NCBI RefSeq assembly: GCF_030867095.1
Contig: NC_081835.1
Coordinates: 47,847,892-47,911,891 of the forward strand
Source: Alligator mississippiensis
Taxonomy: Eukaryota; Chordata; Crocodylia; Alligatoridae
DNA length: 64,000 nt
Reading direction: 5' to 3'
Shown: piece by piece, positions 12,055-22,640 of the stretch
Position numbering within the stretch: the first letter of the stretch is position 1
How the letters are laid out: the number at the start of each line of letters is the position of its first letter
Program-made: the position numbers and the translations under genes
The notes under the pieces: generated by a model
The model's database searches: none
Told to the model about the DNA's origin: nothing
What the model saw: the letters and a program-made list of their open reading frames with translations, nothing else

Positions 12055-12600
12055 CCTGTCTATAGGTACACTAACGTGCTATAGTTAATGCGCATTAAAC
12101 CTAGTACCTCCACTGTGAGGTACTAGGAAAATGTGCATTAGTCTGTCTTAATGCACATTAACTAAAGAGTACAGGGTGTCTGTAGACTTGCTGGGAGGCT
12201 GCTTTGATGTGCTGTAATTACAGTGTGCCGTAGCAGATTCAATTAATCAAGTCTGCTGGAGCGTGCTAAGTAGTGTGCTCCAGACAGCCTCAGTGTCTTG
12301 TATATCAGTGTCCCCATGCTTCAAAATGGTAGCAAGGGTGCTTTAACTAAAGCTCGCTCAATGAGTTAAAGTGCCCCCACTGCCATTTTGAAGTTCAGGG
12401 ATACTGATACATGGTGAGACACTTCAGTGCTTTAATTAGAGCAGCTCTCAGAGACACTCTAATTATATACCATCCCCAGAGCACAGGTAAAAACACCCAC
12501 AGTTTTTAAGTAATGCTTAATGAGGGTAGCTTATTTTAATGCGCATTAAAATAGCACTGAGTGTTATAATAGCCTGCAAAGCAGCCTCCACCTTGTTATG
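12055..12600. repeat. Foldback (multi-hairpin) non-autonomous DNA element
   Basis: Several nested inverted repeats are visible. One has perfect 11-bp arms, cctagtacctc/gaggtactagg (12097-12124). Another has about 38-bp imperfect arms at 12309-12346 and 12372-12409 (the latter beginning agttaaagtg), and this pairing continues outward. TAATGCGCATTA palindromes occur near both ends (about 12080 and 12538). There is no coding capacity. Exact termini and target duplication were not resolved. Confidence 0.6.
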
Positions 12601-13808
12601 GCAAGCTGCTGGTTACTATTTATGCTATATAGGAAAGTGCCAGTCAAAGCAGGACATAGCCCCCAACATGAGGAACTGTTAAATTCTGGGCCACCATGAA
12701 GAGTTTATAACAGAGAAATTATCCCAGAGCAAAGAGTCTGTCCTGTGCCTAGCTTTCACCTCCTAACACAGGGAGCATCCTCATCCCAGTTAGTACTGCC
12801 CAGAAGCAGAGCCCCATGCACAAAGAGCTATATGTTAAAATGGCAGTCCAAGTTCAGAGCAAATAAATACTGATCAGTTCCAACTACAATCAGTTTGGGT
12901 TTTTTTATATGTTTTAGCAAGTAAGCAGGATTCAGTCCACATATAGCTAATTCTTTTGACCATCAGATTAAAATCTTTCCTAAAGCCTAGCTATCTGACC
13001 ACCCGGCTGACTTCCATACTGAGATTCAGGCACAAAAAAACATTAGATTTTCAGAGGTCCTGAGCTCTCTCAGACCTCACAGACACCACTGGAAGCTCAG
13101 CCCCTTTGCAAATCAGATCACTTTTATTTAGTTCAGGGCACAGAGCATAAACATGGATTTAGGTACTCACTGGATAACTCAGGTGTGAATGCCCTGGGCA
13201 CAGTGATTTTTTTCAGATCAGGTTCCTAATCTTTAATATCGTTTTATTAGATACTTCACAAACATGGGGTGTGCCTATTTGCTCTGGCAGCAGATAGACT
13301 TTCTTGTCAGCTTCAGCCAACAGATTATCCATTCTCTGTTGCACACTGTAGAGTTTAAGCCCTGCACCCGCCAGTCGGCATCATGAAGGCCTTTGATTTT
13401 ATTGGTTAAACAGCTGCTGCCCTCTGGTTATTTGGAAATCCTGACTGACCTGAGATAAAGGCAGTTTCCTTGCCAGAGGAATCCTCTGAGTAGCAAATGT
13501 TTTTCCTTATTATTATATTATAGAAATAATGTCTTGATGGGGTTACAAAGTGAAGCACTCTGTTGTTAGGAAATGCCAGAATCAATGTAATCCCATGCAT
13601 TTGGCCCCCCATGTGCACAACTATTATAATGTATTTTTTAATTACATGACTGTAGATTATTTTTCCACAAGACCCCTATCTCATTCAGTGCACAGGGCAG
13701 ATGGGGCTCATTGAATAGGTATTTAATCAATCATCTTTTTATCTCACTATTTAGTGGCCCCACGCAGTATTTAATGCACATCACCCAAACCCTGCACACA
13801 TTAAAGCA

Positions 13809-13967
13809 GCAGAAGCCAATCTTTTTGGCAGGCATGCCACAAATTAGTCCCACACCCTCCTTGAGTGCTACTCCCATCTCCATCCCCTGCCCTATCTGCT
13901 ACTGTGCTGCCTGTCCCCTCCCTGCTCTGCTGTGTGCCACACATGCCACAAGCTGGCCACCTCTGTT
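13809..13967. mobile_element. Short hAT-like MITE
   Basis: The left part (cagaagccaatctttttggc, then aggcatgccacaaa) and the right part (ccacacatgccacaagctgg, then ccacctctg) form imperfect terminal inverted repeats of the 'CAGNGGTGGCCA' type. Flanking duplications are not clear. Confidence 0.45.
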
Positions 13968-14180
13968 CTACAAAATGATTTCTTTGCTCATAAGTTTTTC
14001 TCTGGTGCTCTCAGCCCTCTGGCATGAGGTGTGGTGGGCTTACTATCCCTTTTTACAGGTGAGGAACCGAGGCACAGAAATTAAAGCCAAAATTGTCAAG
14101 TGTCCACTCATTTGAGGGGAGGAGGACCAATATGAGAAGCCTTGGACCTGATTTCTTCCAGATTACGTAGCACTGTAAAT

Positions 14181-14858
14181 TAGGGCTATGCAAACCTTCA
14201 GTCCCTGATTCGATTTGGTGGAGATTCGGCCCAATTTGGTGGCTGAATCTCTGAATCCAAATCAAATCAGAGGACCCTTTAATCTCTCCAAATCGAATCA
14301 GAACCCTCTGAATTGATTCGGAGAGACTCGGAAATTTGGACATAGACACAGCTTTAAATGTTTTTTCCGCATACCTCTAGGTAGCAGGGGTTCATGAGTG
14401 CTGTGATGCTGGGGCGCATGGAGCCCCCCCTGCACCCCGCCAGCTTGGCAACTGGTGTCTCCTGGGTCTGGAAGGCACCTGGGGTCTCCCCATGGCCGAT
14501 CGCTGAACTGGGGGGCAGGGGGGGACGGACCCAAAAGTGGACTGGAAGTACTTCCGGTCCCCTTTTGGGTTTGCCACTGAGCACGTGGAGGGCCCCCCAT
14601 GCTCCTGTGGGACACTCCACCTGCCTCAGCATTGCACTGTTCACAAGCCCCACTGGTACTTCGAGGTATATAGAAAAAACATTTAAAGCTGTACCTATGT
14701 CCAAATCACTGATTCTCCAAATCAGCATTGAATCTTCAGATTCGGATTCAGCTGAATTGAATCAGGGACAGTGATCCAAATCAACGACTCAAATCACTGT
14801 CCCTGATCCGGGCCAAATCCAAATCCAAATTGAATAGGGCCCACTTCGCACACTCCTA
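14181..14858. mobile_element. Non-autonomous hAT element, 'gattcgg' family, copy A
   Basis: A 678-bp element bounded by perfect 8-bp target duplications, ctgtaaat (14173-14180 and 14859-14866). The ends are TAGGGCTATGCAAA and the complement of TAGGAGTGTGCGAA. Both subterminal regions are packed with variants of gattcgg/aatcgaatc. Inside is a near-perfect palindrome around ggaagtacttcc (about 14530-14572). There is no transposase. Copy B lies at 50075-50868. Confidence 0.85.
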
Positions 14859-14984
14859 CTGTAAATCACTTTAAATGTTCAGATCAGAGCTTCCATTGAC
14901 TTCAGCTGCAACTGAGCAAGTGGCCACTGCCAAAGACATGTCAAGTGTCTTGGGTTGGGTTCACATAAAATGAGAAACACAGCA

Positions 14985-15690
14985 GCTGCCTCTACACATG
15001 CAGATAAAGGGGAAGTGGGATCTAATGCATGAGCCATACAACTGCAGCAGGTGTGATTGTGGGATTGCACATTAGACCACATGGCGCCTTGTTGCAGATA
15101 CAGGGGAAGCTCAATCCTGTACTCCCCCTGTGCTGGCAAGAAGCAAGCTCTTGTGGCTGGGAGCCCCCTCAGCTGGGGGCCTCCCAACCACGGGGGCACC
15201 CTACACACTCCTGCAGCTGGGAAATGCAGCTGCTGTGATCTCCCAGCCCCGGGGTTAAGTGAAATCCCTGGGGCTGGGAGATCTCAGTTGCTGGGGTCTC
15301 ACAGCCTCATAGGAGGGGAATGAAACACCCAAAGGCTGGGAGAGCCCGGCAACCACAATCTCTCAGCCCTGAGGGTTTCATGCACCCCTGGGACTGGGAG
15401 ATTGCTGCCATGCCCTGCATATGATCCAGCTGGGTCCCAGCACCAGACTGCCCAGACCTTGTGTCCATAGCTGCAGGACTCTGGGTCCCGGCAGCCATGG
15501 GGTGCTGCTGGGACCCAAAGTCAGCAGCTGCTGGGGTTGAGAGCCCCTTCAGTTGCAGGACTCCCATGGCCCCTTCAGTTGCAGGATCATGCTCAACTGC
15601 TCCGTTCTGTAAGGCTGGAGCACGTGTGGTCTGGTTACACAGCGGAGCTGTGAGGGGCTGGAGCATGCTCAGTGAAGAGGGACTCTTTGG
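14985..15690. repeat. Hairpin-rich GC-moderate repeat
   Basis: The motif gctgggagatctc recurs in both orientations. A perfect 14-bp inverted repeat (gatctcccagcccc at 15237-15250; complement at 15270-15283) forms the core. A short direct repeat, ccccttcagttgcagga, occurs twice near 15545 and 15571. The open frames here have no recognisable product. It is probably a non-autonomous transposon; limits are approximate. Confidence 0.4.
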
Positions 15691-15904
15691 ATTTAGCTGC
15701 CCAACTCTGCCAATTCTTTACCAGGCATGTGTGACCTGAGATTTTTCAGAAGCTCATAAGCAAATTCACTTGGAAACAGCAGAAGATACATCCCTGACAT
15801 CTTGGCAACACAGGGCTATCATTTTGCTCCAAATTACAGCTTCCCTGTGAAATTTTTAAGATGGGTGAAATGTCTCATTTTCCCTTAATCTGACAAGCAC
15901 CTAG

Positions 15905-16012
15905 CTGAGGTCATCTGACCCCAGTGCTCTTTCCTGCCAAGGGCAGGGGTCAGACTTGATGACCTACTGAGGTCCCTTCTGACCCTAATATCTATGAATC
16001 TATGAATCTATT
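15905..16012 (+). mobile_element. CR1 LINE 3' tail
   Basis: This is the extreme 3' UTR of a CR1: gacttgatgacctactgagg, then tcccttctgaccctaatatc, ending in a repeated tatgaatc unit. It inserted antisense to GRIN1. Confidence 0.85.
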
Positions 16013-18180
16013 ATCATCAAAAACAGCTGATCTCTTGCTTTTTGCTGAGATGTTCAAAAAAAATTTAGGTTGAAGCAGACTCCTGGCACAGAAAACTTCT
16101 TCTCACATGGTAGGAATTCGGCAAGGTTACAAGCAACTGAAAACAGGGTCTTATAATGGAAAATACCAATTATACCTAACTACAGACATCACTGTCTACA
16201 CAGCCCCTATAAGAAACAACATTAACAACAGTGAGTGATAACTCTGTTGAGAAGAAACTGGAATGATATATACATGGGTACCCCTCTATTCCTGGCACCA
16301 GTTATACTGAAAAATGCCTTTCTGATTGGCAACTCCTGTCATATCCCATGAAGGCTGTCTCTGAGGCTGGAAGGGATACCTGCATCAACTCAGCAGTGGC
16401 ACCCAACATGTTTCCTAATACCTGAGCAAACCGCCTTCTGAAGTCCAAGTAGTTTCTAATGTTCAAGATTCATCAACATCACCCCGTCTCTCCTGTTCTC
16501 CCAGCAACACTTGATGGGTGGCACTTTTGGCTCAACTGAAATCTCCCCAGTGCTCCCACCACAAGCTAGTCAACCTTACTGCACAATCAGCATTCATTAT
16601 CTGTAACCACAACAACATCAGACAAGTTTGCTGACCATTCTCCCCTGTGCAGAGATGCCCACATCTGCTGATGCTTTAAAACCAGGGCTACAGAGCACCA
16701 TGGAAATCTTACTCAACAGCTAGACTAACATTATTATTAGTTGGGAGAACTAAGCACCATGTTTGTCCATAGAATCAGTAGAAGACGTGCAGTGACAATG
16801 CAAACTTCTCCCCAGTTCTGGTAGGCAGGGCATACCTCTTTTCCAGATGCCAACCTTTGGGGCATGTCAATATTCAGGCCTAGTAAGCCCTACCCTTGTC
16901 TATTCTAGAGGCTGATGGCAGATGGCAAGGTGGAAACTGTGAGAGTGGAAGTTTATGAAGGAACTTGGCCTGTTGGAGCTGGATTGAGCCTATCCAGTCC
17001 TTTTTATTGATCCTGGAGCAGTGCATCAATAAGACTAATGAGCCCTGAGCAAAGTTCTAGTTATACTGAGCTGTTGTTGTTTGATTTCATCTGAATCACT
17101 GCTCGTCCTCTCATGAAACTTGGCTTCATTTGGCATGTTGCAGAAGTGACTAATTTTGCACAGAACATTTGCATCAAAGAACATTCCCATTCTACATGTG
17201 AAAGCCATCACTGTGTGAAACAGGCACACATTCAAGCTTTGGAATAGGGCAGCTCTAACCCCATGGACTCATGGACCTCAGCAAAATTATCCACAATTGT
17301 GTGTCCAACTTTGAGTTTGCAGTGAAACAAGAAAGTTGCAGCTGTCTCTGGAACAATTCTAGGGTACTCTTTCAGGCCTTACTGAGCAAATACATTTTCA
17401 GAAGATGTTTTGCAAGATCAGCTATGAGTTGAGACACATCTCAAGAAAGAAGCACTTGCAGCACCATCCCCTTGGAGTAACAGAAGTGTGATATGAACCC
17501 GGCAGTGAGGCCCACCCAAAGTTTGTGCAAAACCCTCTAAAGTTCTCAAAATATATTAGGCTTAAGTGGAGAGTATCCCTGACCTGGCACTCTGCATATG
17601 GGGAGTCTCACTTACAAATGCCTTTTAATTTTCTTAGGGATTATGGACATTGGTTGGGGCACCTAGAACATCTGTTGGGAGATAGACAGATGATAATATT
17701 TAATACATAAGGATACTTTAAAAATAATTTCTAACATCTCTGCTGCTAATGATGACACATCAGCCCACGGAATGAACTATCTTTCTAAGAGATACTCAGT
17801 AATATAGTCCTTGTCCATCTCTGCAGTTCTGCCAGTATCCAGAGCCCACTCAGGAGGACCCCAGCTGTCCTTTGTCACCAGTTCAGGAATTAGTTCATTC
17901 ATTCAATTTAACCAAAGAGCTTTGAGTCCAGCAGCTTTACAGAGAAATTGCAGAAATGATCCAGCAATATGTAGGTCAACCCTGTAAGCTGTTGCAAAAC
18001 AAGGAATCCAGAGAAAGCAAGAGTAAGAGAGAACAACAGTGTCATCATATCAAACTGAAAAAGAAAGAAAGAAAGAAATTCTGGAGAAAGTAGTGCAGAT
18101 ATCATTAGCCACTCCTGGTGGATGCTCTTCATTTATAGCACATGTATGAGGTACTGTAATAGGAAACATGCATCAGTTAC

Positions 18181-18315
18181 CTTATCAGAATATATAGACA
18201 TGCGTGTTGTCAGACCAATGACAGGAATCCTGTAGAAGCCAGCTGTGTATGATACAGGTGTTGGTGTTAGGTGATCATTTGGAGCAGGTGGGTGACTAAC
18301 TAATATTGCATAGAC
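18181..18315 (-). CDS. GRIN1: GRIN1 coding exon 2 (amino-terminal domain)
   Basis: A 135-bp exon, phase 0 at both ends, coding for 45 residues that begin [14 protein letters not shown] and end RMSIYSDK. It is bounded by an acceptor (ttctacag) and a donor (gtaact). It continues lobe 1 of the GluN1 amino-terminal domain, including the conserved [15 protein letters not shown] stretch. Compared with human GluN1 as remembered, only a few conservative changes are visible (for example VIG for VLG near the end). The preceding intron is 3.4 kb and the following one 9.8 kb, and both are repeat-bearing. Reading frame, exon length and splice sites all agree, so the call is very secure. Confidence 0.98.
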
Positions 18316-21300
18316 CTGTAGAACACAGGATACATGATACAAACATTATTTCACAGGAGCAAATTGTCATGAACTGTGAATTTCCTTTTCTTTTTTGCAA
18401 CATTAAAAAGCCAAGTTCTAATGTGATAACAGCATTCAAACAAAAGAAAGCACAATCACACTGCAAAAGCGACACATGTCACATGTCATGATGCGGTTCA
18501 ATGCATGGAGGAAGGTGTGCGTGAAAAGACTGCTTTTAGCCCTGGGCTGAAGCCTATGAGGAAGAAATGGTTCTATCTGGGGTTCCATCCTGATGGAAAT
18601 GTGCTGTCTGGCTGCTTGCAACAGAAGCTAATAACTCTCCTAGCTTACAGATTAAAGGGAAACATCTCCCTTACAGTCACACTATGTAATGCAATTTATT
18701 TAACCACACATTTAATACTCTACTGTAATTCCCCTCTGAGGACTATTACAAGCAAAGTGGTCAGCTGGGATTCTTAGTGAGAGCAAGAGCTCTGAGTGCA
18801 CGTCAGAGCTACAGAACAAATCAGCCATCTGTCCGCTGAGCATGCACAAAGATCAAAGAGCCAGGGAGAAGCACAAGTTGGGTGGGTGGGTGGGGATGAG
18901 GGGGAACACACAGGAGAATCCTCAGCACTCAGGCAAAGGCATAAAGAAGCCAGGGAAAGAATACATCTCAGTAGCAGTTTTCATTCCTCTTAGCAAAGCA
19001 GGGTGATTGTAACTGCCAATAAAACCACATAATTTTATACAAAATTGCTTTCACAGCCCCATAAATGTGCCAGACACTTGACAAGCACAAGACCAGCTCC
19101 CCAGCTGGTGTAAATCAGCATAACTCCATTAGCATCAATGGAGCAAAACCAATTTGCATGATTGGAGAATCTGACCCATTGATCAAGACACCTTCTCTGT
19201 CCTAGGAGAGGAACACCACAGAAACACAAGCAATGAGCCAGGGAGGAGCAACTCCAAGGCGGAGGCAGGAAGGATGCCTGGAGGCAGTGGGGTTTGTGAC
19301 AAGACTGGAGGAGGGTGAGAGCACTCTCAGGGAAGAAAACAGTTATTCCAGTCCAGGGATGTACCCAGGGAGAAGGGAATAGCTGAGAGGGGATGAAAGA
19401 GGGTGGAGAAGGAAAACAAGAGAATGACCAGGGTGCAGGGCCCAATGGAAGAGGAGAGGAGTGGAGAGGGGGATGTATGATCTTGCTAGCAAGAATTAGG
19501 TACTTGGTCTGAATGTAGGAAAAGCCAGGAATCCAGTATGGCTAGGGCAAGGGATTGCTGGGTGGAATGAAGAGAGATGATTGTAGCAGTGATGTTTTTA
19601 CTGGACTGAAAGGTGCAGAGAGGAGGCCAGAGAATGGTGTTGCAAAAGTCAGAGTGTTGCAAGCAGAGGAAAGGGAACGCCCAGCAACACTGCAGGCAGA
19701 GGAAAGAACGTGCCTAGCATTGGTGCAGACAGCAGGAGGAAGGCGGGGGGAGAGCCTGGCAGAGCTAATATCGCTAAATGTATGCAACGTGCCAAGATAT
19801 AAAATACGCAGGCAACACTATAGCCCAGTGTATGGGCCACCAGCCCAACAATGCACAGTGACATGATTTCTGGAACCTGAAAATACTGGTGTGCCACGCC
19901 GAATCACTCCCATCTATGACAAGCCGACTACGAAGCGACACGAACAATGGCTAAAATGCGTCACTCAGCAGTGTCGCTGAATGCAGGCAGGGCTGTGAAT
20001 GCATGGAACAAACCTGGCAAATATTCACAATTCAGAAAACCTCCATTGTATCAAATTTGCACCAGTTTACCATGTTCCATACTCTGAGGACCAGGAGAAG
20101 AGCTAGCCACCGCTTCAGTCACACTTCTAACCTCAAAACAGCTTCAATAAGGCATAAGCCCCTTGGTGGGCCTCTGCACAAGCCTGTAATTGCCAAGTAA
20201 CCGATATGGTCAGGCCAGCAGTGATACAGTGGTCTAAACCCAGGGTGGGGGGTAGCAGCTCTGCTGGACACGGGTACTACATCACAATGAACATGTTCCA
20301 TTTTCCTATGGGTGTTCTGATCTCAGGGTGACAGATGGAGGCACAGGAAGGTACTCACAGCCTGTTTCCTAGCAAAACGGCTCATATTCACTCCAGACAA
20401 GGGATTTATCCCCTGCGGGCTCCATGCAAAGGGGTTTCAGGCCCCTATTCCTCCCAGACAACCATGCTGAAATACTGCTGTAAGGCAGGGGAGGCCTGAC
20501 CAGCACTGCCTGACCATCACCACTGCCACACCCCACTGCTCTCTGAACCCAGACCAGAAGCTCATCCCAGCACCACCACCTCGTGTCTCTCCATCACTGG
20601 CTGCCCCCCCCCCCACCTGCCTGTGTGGACACCTGCATGGATGGGCATGTGTGTGTGTCTGGGCAGGACCTGGATGAAGGGTGTGGGTGGGGACTGGGGA
20701 CTGCTAGAGGAGACATGCCTTGCAGAGGAGAGTGCTCAGATCTTCTCTGCAGCGGCTGAATCCTGCCGGCTCCCCGCCCCTAACAGCTCCCGGACAGGAT
20801 GTGGGGCACCAAGCCTCACCCCCCCACCCAGCCCCGCGCCCCCATCCCGGTTTGGACTGGAGGCAGCGGGCGCCTGGCGGGAGCTGCCAGACAGCGCGGG
20901 GGAGGCGTGTGCGGGCTGCAGTGGCAGGGACGGGACGTGCGGGGACACGCGTGGCTGCCGCCGAGCCCGCCATGGCGCGGGGGTGACAGCGGGGAGGGGG
21001 GGCGCCTCCCCGTGCCGCCGCGGGCTGGGCAATGAAGCGCCGGCGATGACCTGGTTGCGCGGCGCGGGGCTCTGCACGTGCGTGCGTGTGCGCGGGGTGC
21101 ACGTGTGGGCGCGCGTGCGAGGAGTGTGCGTGTGTGCCTGTGGGGTGCGCGTGCAGGGAGCGCGTGTGCGTGTGCGCGCGCGTGCAGGGAGCGTGCGTGT
21201 GTGCGGGGCGCGCGTGTGTGCGCGCGTGCCCAGCCCCGCGGCTCTTATGTAAAAGGCTGCAGTGCAGCGGAGCGGCTCCGCGGGGTCCCCGGGGCGAGGA

Positions 21301-21684
21301 GGCGTGGCCCGCCGGACCCCCCGTGTGCCGCCCAGTGTCCGCGCCCCGCCGCGCCCCCCCCCCCTCCCGGGCCGGCGGGCACCCGCCTCGGACGCTGCGG
21401 CCAGGGGAGCCGCCGAGACGCCTCGGCCGCTGCCCTGCCCTGCCCTGCCCTGCCCTGCCCCAGGCAGCCCCGACGCCCGCGCGGCGCGGACACACGCACA
21501 CCCCCGGCCGGCCCCCACCCCGTGCCCGGAGCCTGGCGACGCCGCCGCGTGGGGCGGCCCGAGGGCAGGCGAGGGGCGGGATGGGTGCGGATGGCGATGG
21601 CGCGGTGCATGGAGATGCGGCGAACGGCCCCGGGGACACGGCGCCCCGGGCCGGCCCTGGCCGGGGGAGGCCGCGGCCCGGTAC
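18316..21684 (-). other. GRIN1: GRIN1 intron 1 (3.4 kb)
   Basis: I see no repeat that I recognise in 18316-20600. From about 20740 the sequence enters the CpG island, and 21070-21235 is an alternating TG/CG tract (separate entry). A short (ccctg)n run lies at about 21433-21462. Confidence 0.7.
21070..21235. repeat. Alternating TG/CG tract in GRIN1 intron 1
   Basis: About 165 bp of imperfect (TG)n/(CG)n alternation (gtgcgtgtgcgcg and similar) beginning some 450 bp after the donor of exon 1 in transcript terms. Alternating purine-pyrimidine of this kind favours Z-DNA. Confidence 0.8.
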
Positions 21685-21933
21685 CTGGCTGGAGATGAGG
21701 TCCTCGCAGACGGACAGCGCCATCTGGATGGCGTTGGGCTTGTGCGTGACCGAGGTGGCGTTGAGGTGGATCTTGAAGGTGCCCTGGCGCTTGTTGGCCT
21801 GGTTCACCGCCTCGCGGAAGATCTGCTCGTGCTTCTTGGTGCTCAGCACCGCGCCGATGTTGACGATCTTGGGGTCGCAGCCGGCGCGGGCGAAGGAGGA
21901 CGAGAAGAGCAGGGCGAGCAGCAGGAGCCGCAT
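21685..21933 (-). CDS. GRIN1: GRIN1 coding exon 1: signal peptide and start of amino-terminal domain
   Basis: GluN1 is the glycine-binding, obligatory subunit of the NMDA-type glutamate receptor, a postsynaptic cation channel. This exon encodes 83 residues: a leucine-rich signal peptide (about residues 1-15), then the first strand and helix of the bilobed amino-terminal domain ([14 protein letters not shown], residues 19-32). An NAT glycosylation site lies at 58-60 and a cysteine at 76, which matches the mammalian disulfide cysteine. The exon ends ...EDLISSQ and is followed by the donor gtaccg. Identity to mammalian GluN1 is obvious by eye. The start at 21933 was chosen because it begins MRLLL; mammals start three codons earlier (MSTM), but here that codon is GCG. 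The frame stays open far upstream only because the CpG island lacks stops. The intron phase is 0. The next exon joins at 18315. Confidence 0.97.
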
Positions 21934-22059
21934 GGTGCTCGCCCGGGGGCGCTCCGCGGCCCGCCCCGTCCCTGCCCGCTCAGGCGCCCCGCGAGCGGCG
22001 GCAGCAGGCGGCGCGGGGCCCCGCCGGCCCCATGGGGCGGGCGCCGGGGCGCGAGGCCG

Positions 22060-22080
22060 GGCGCTGTTCGCGGTGCTGAA
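22060..22080 (-). promoter_or_regulatory. RE1/NRSE (REST binding site) upstream of GRIN1
   Basis: On the GRIN1 strand, 19 of 21 positions match the classic NRSE consensus. Both half-sites (TTCAGCACC and ACAGCGCC) are intact; the differences are at positions 10 and 13. It lies 127-147 bp upstream of the start codon, inside the CpG island. The rat GRIN1 promoter region is known to carry a functional NRSE that silences it outside neurons, so this is very probably the orthologous site. Confidence 0.88.
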
Positions 22081-22640
22081 GCGCCGTCCGTGCCGCAGCC
22101 CGCGGGAGACGCGCTCCTCCCGGCCCCCGCGCCAGCGCCGGCGCCAGCCCGTGTGTGGTCGCGGCTGCGCCGGGAGCCCGCCCGCAAACCCCACCCCCGC
22201 CCCCGCCCCGCGCCGAGCCGAGCCGCGCCGCGGCCCCCTCCCGCCGCAGCCCCCGGCCCCGCCAGCCGCACAGGCAGAGGCGCCGGGGGCGCAGCCCCTG
22301 AGCCCTCGCGAGCCCGGCGAGGCGGGAGCCTGAGAAAGCAGCCGCTGCCCGGCCGGGGAGCCGCACGCCGCAGCCGTCCCGCAGGGGCCCGGGGGCCAGA
22401 GGGCTCCTCCTCTCTCGGCACGAGGCTGCGGGCCCCGGGGCCGGGCAGGCAGGGGCAGGGCTCCCGGAGGGCCGGGCGGTGGCTCCGGGCAGCAGGCGCT
22501 GCGCTCCCGCGAGGGCTGTTGTGCGGGCGCTCGGGGTGAACGCGCGGGCGCCCGCCGCCTTTCGCCCCGGGACGGGGGGCCGAGACCTGGCCCGCGCTCC
22601 TCAGGGGGAAAGGGAGACTCAGCTGTGGTGCAGGCTGAGT

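Larger units (their letters stand above)
8362..18180 (-). other. GRIN1: GRIN1 intron between the 135- and 177-bp exons (9.8 kb)
   Basis: Contains old CR1 pieces (8594-10920), a foldback element (12055-12600), short hAT elements (13809-13967, 14181-14858), a hairpin-rich repeat (14985-15690) and a young CR1 tail (15905-16012), each listed separately. An (aaag)n run lies near 18057-18080. I see no gene in 10921-12054, 12601-13808 or 16013-18180. Confidence 0.7.
20740..22640 (-). promoter_or_regulatory. GRIN1 CpG island and promoter region
   Basis: Very GC-rich with dense CpG, spanning the end of intron 1, exon 1, the 5' UTR and upstream sequence. No TATA box is seen at a suitable place, in keeping with the TATA-less mammalian GRIN1 promoter. 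GC boxes (ggggcggg, for example near 22034) and an EGR1-type core (GCGGGGGCG on the minus strand, 22198-22206) lie upstream of the start codon. The transcription start cannot be set from the sequence. Confidence 0.8.

Noticed and set aside
21086..22539. Long plus-strand open frames antisense to GRIN1 exon 1
   Set aside because: GC-rich shadow frames of low complexity (Arg, Pro, Ala, Gly) without motifs.
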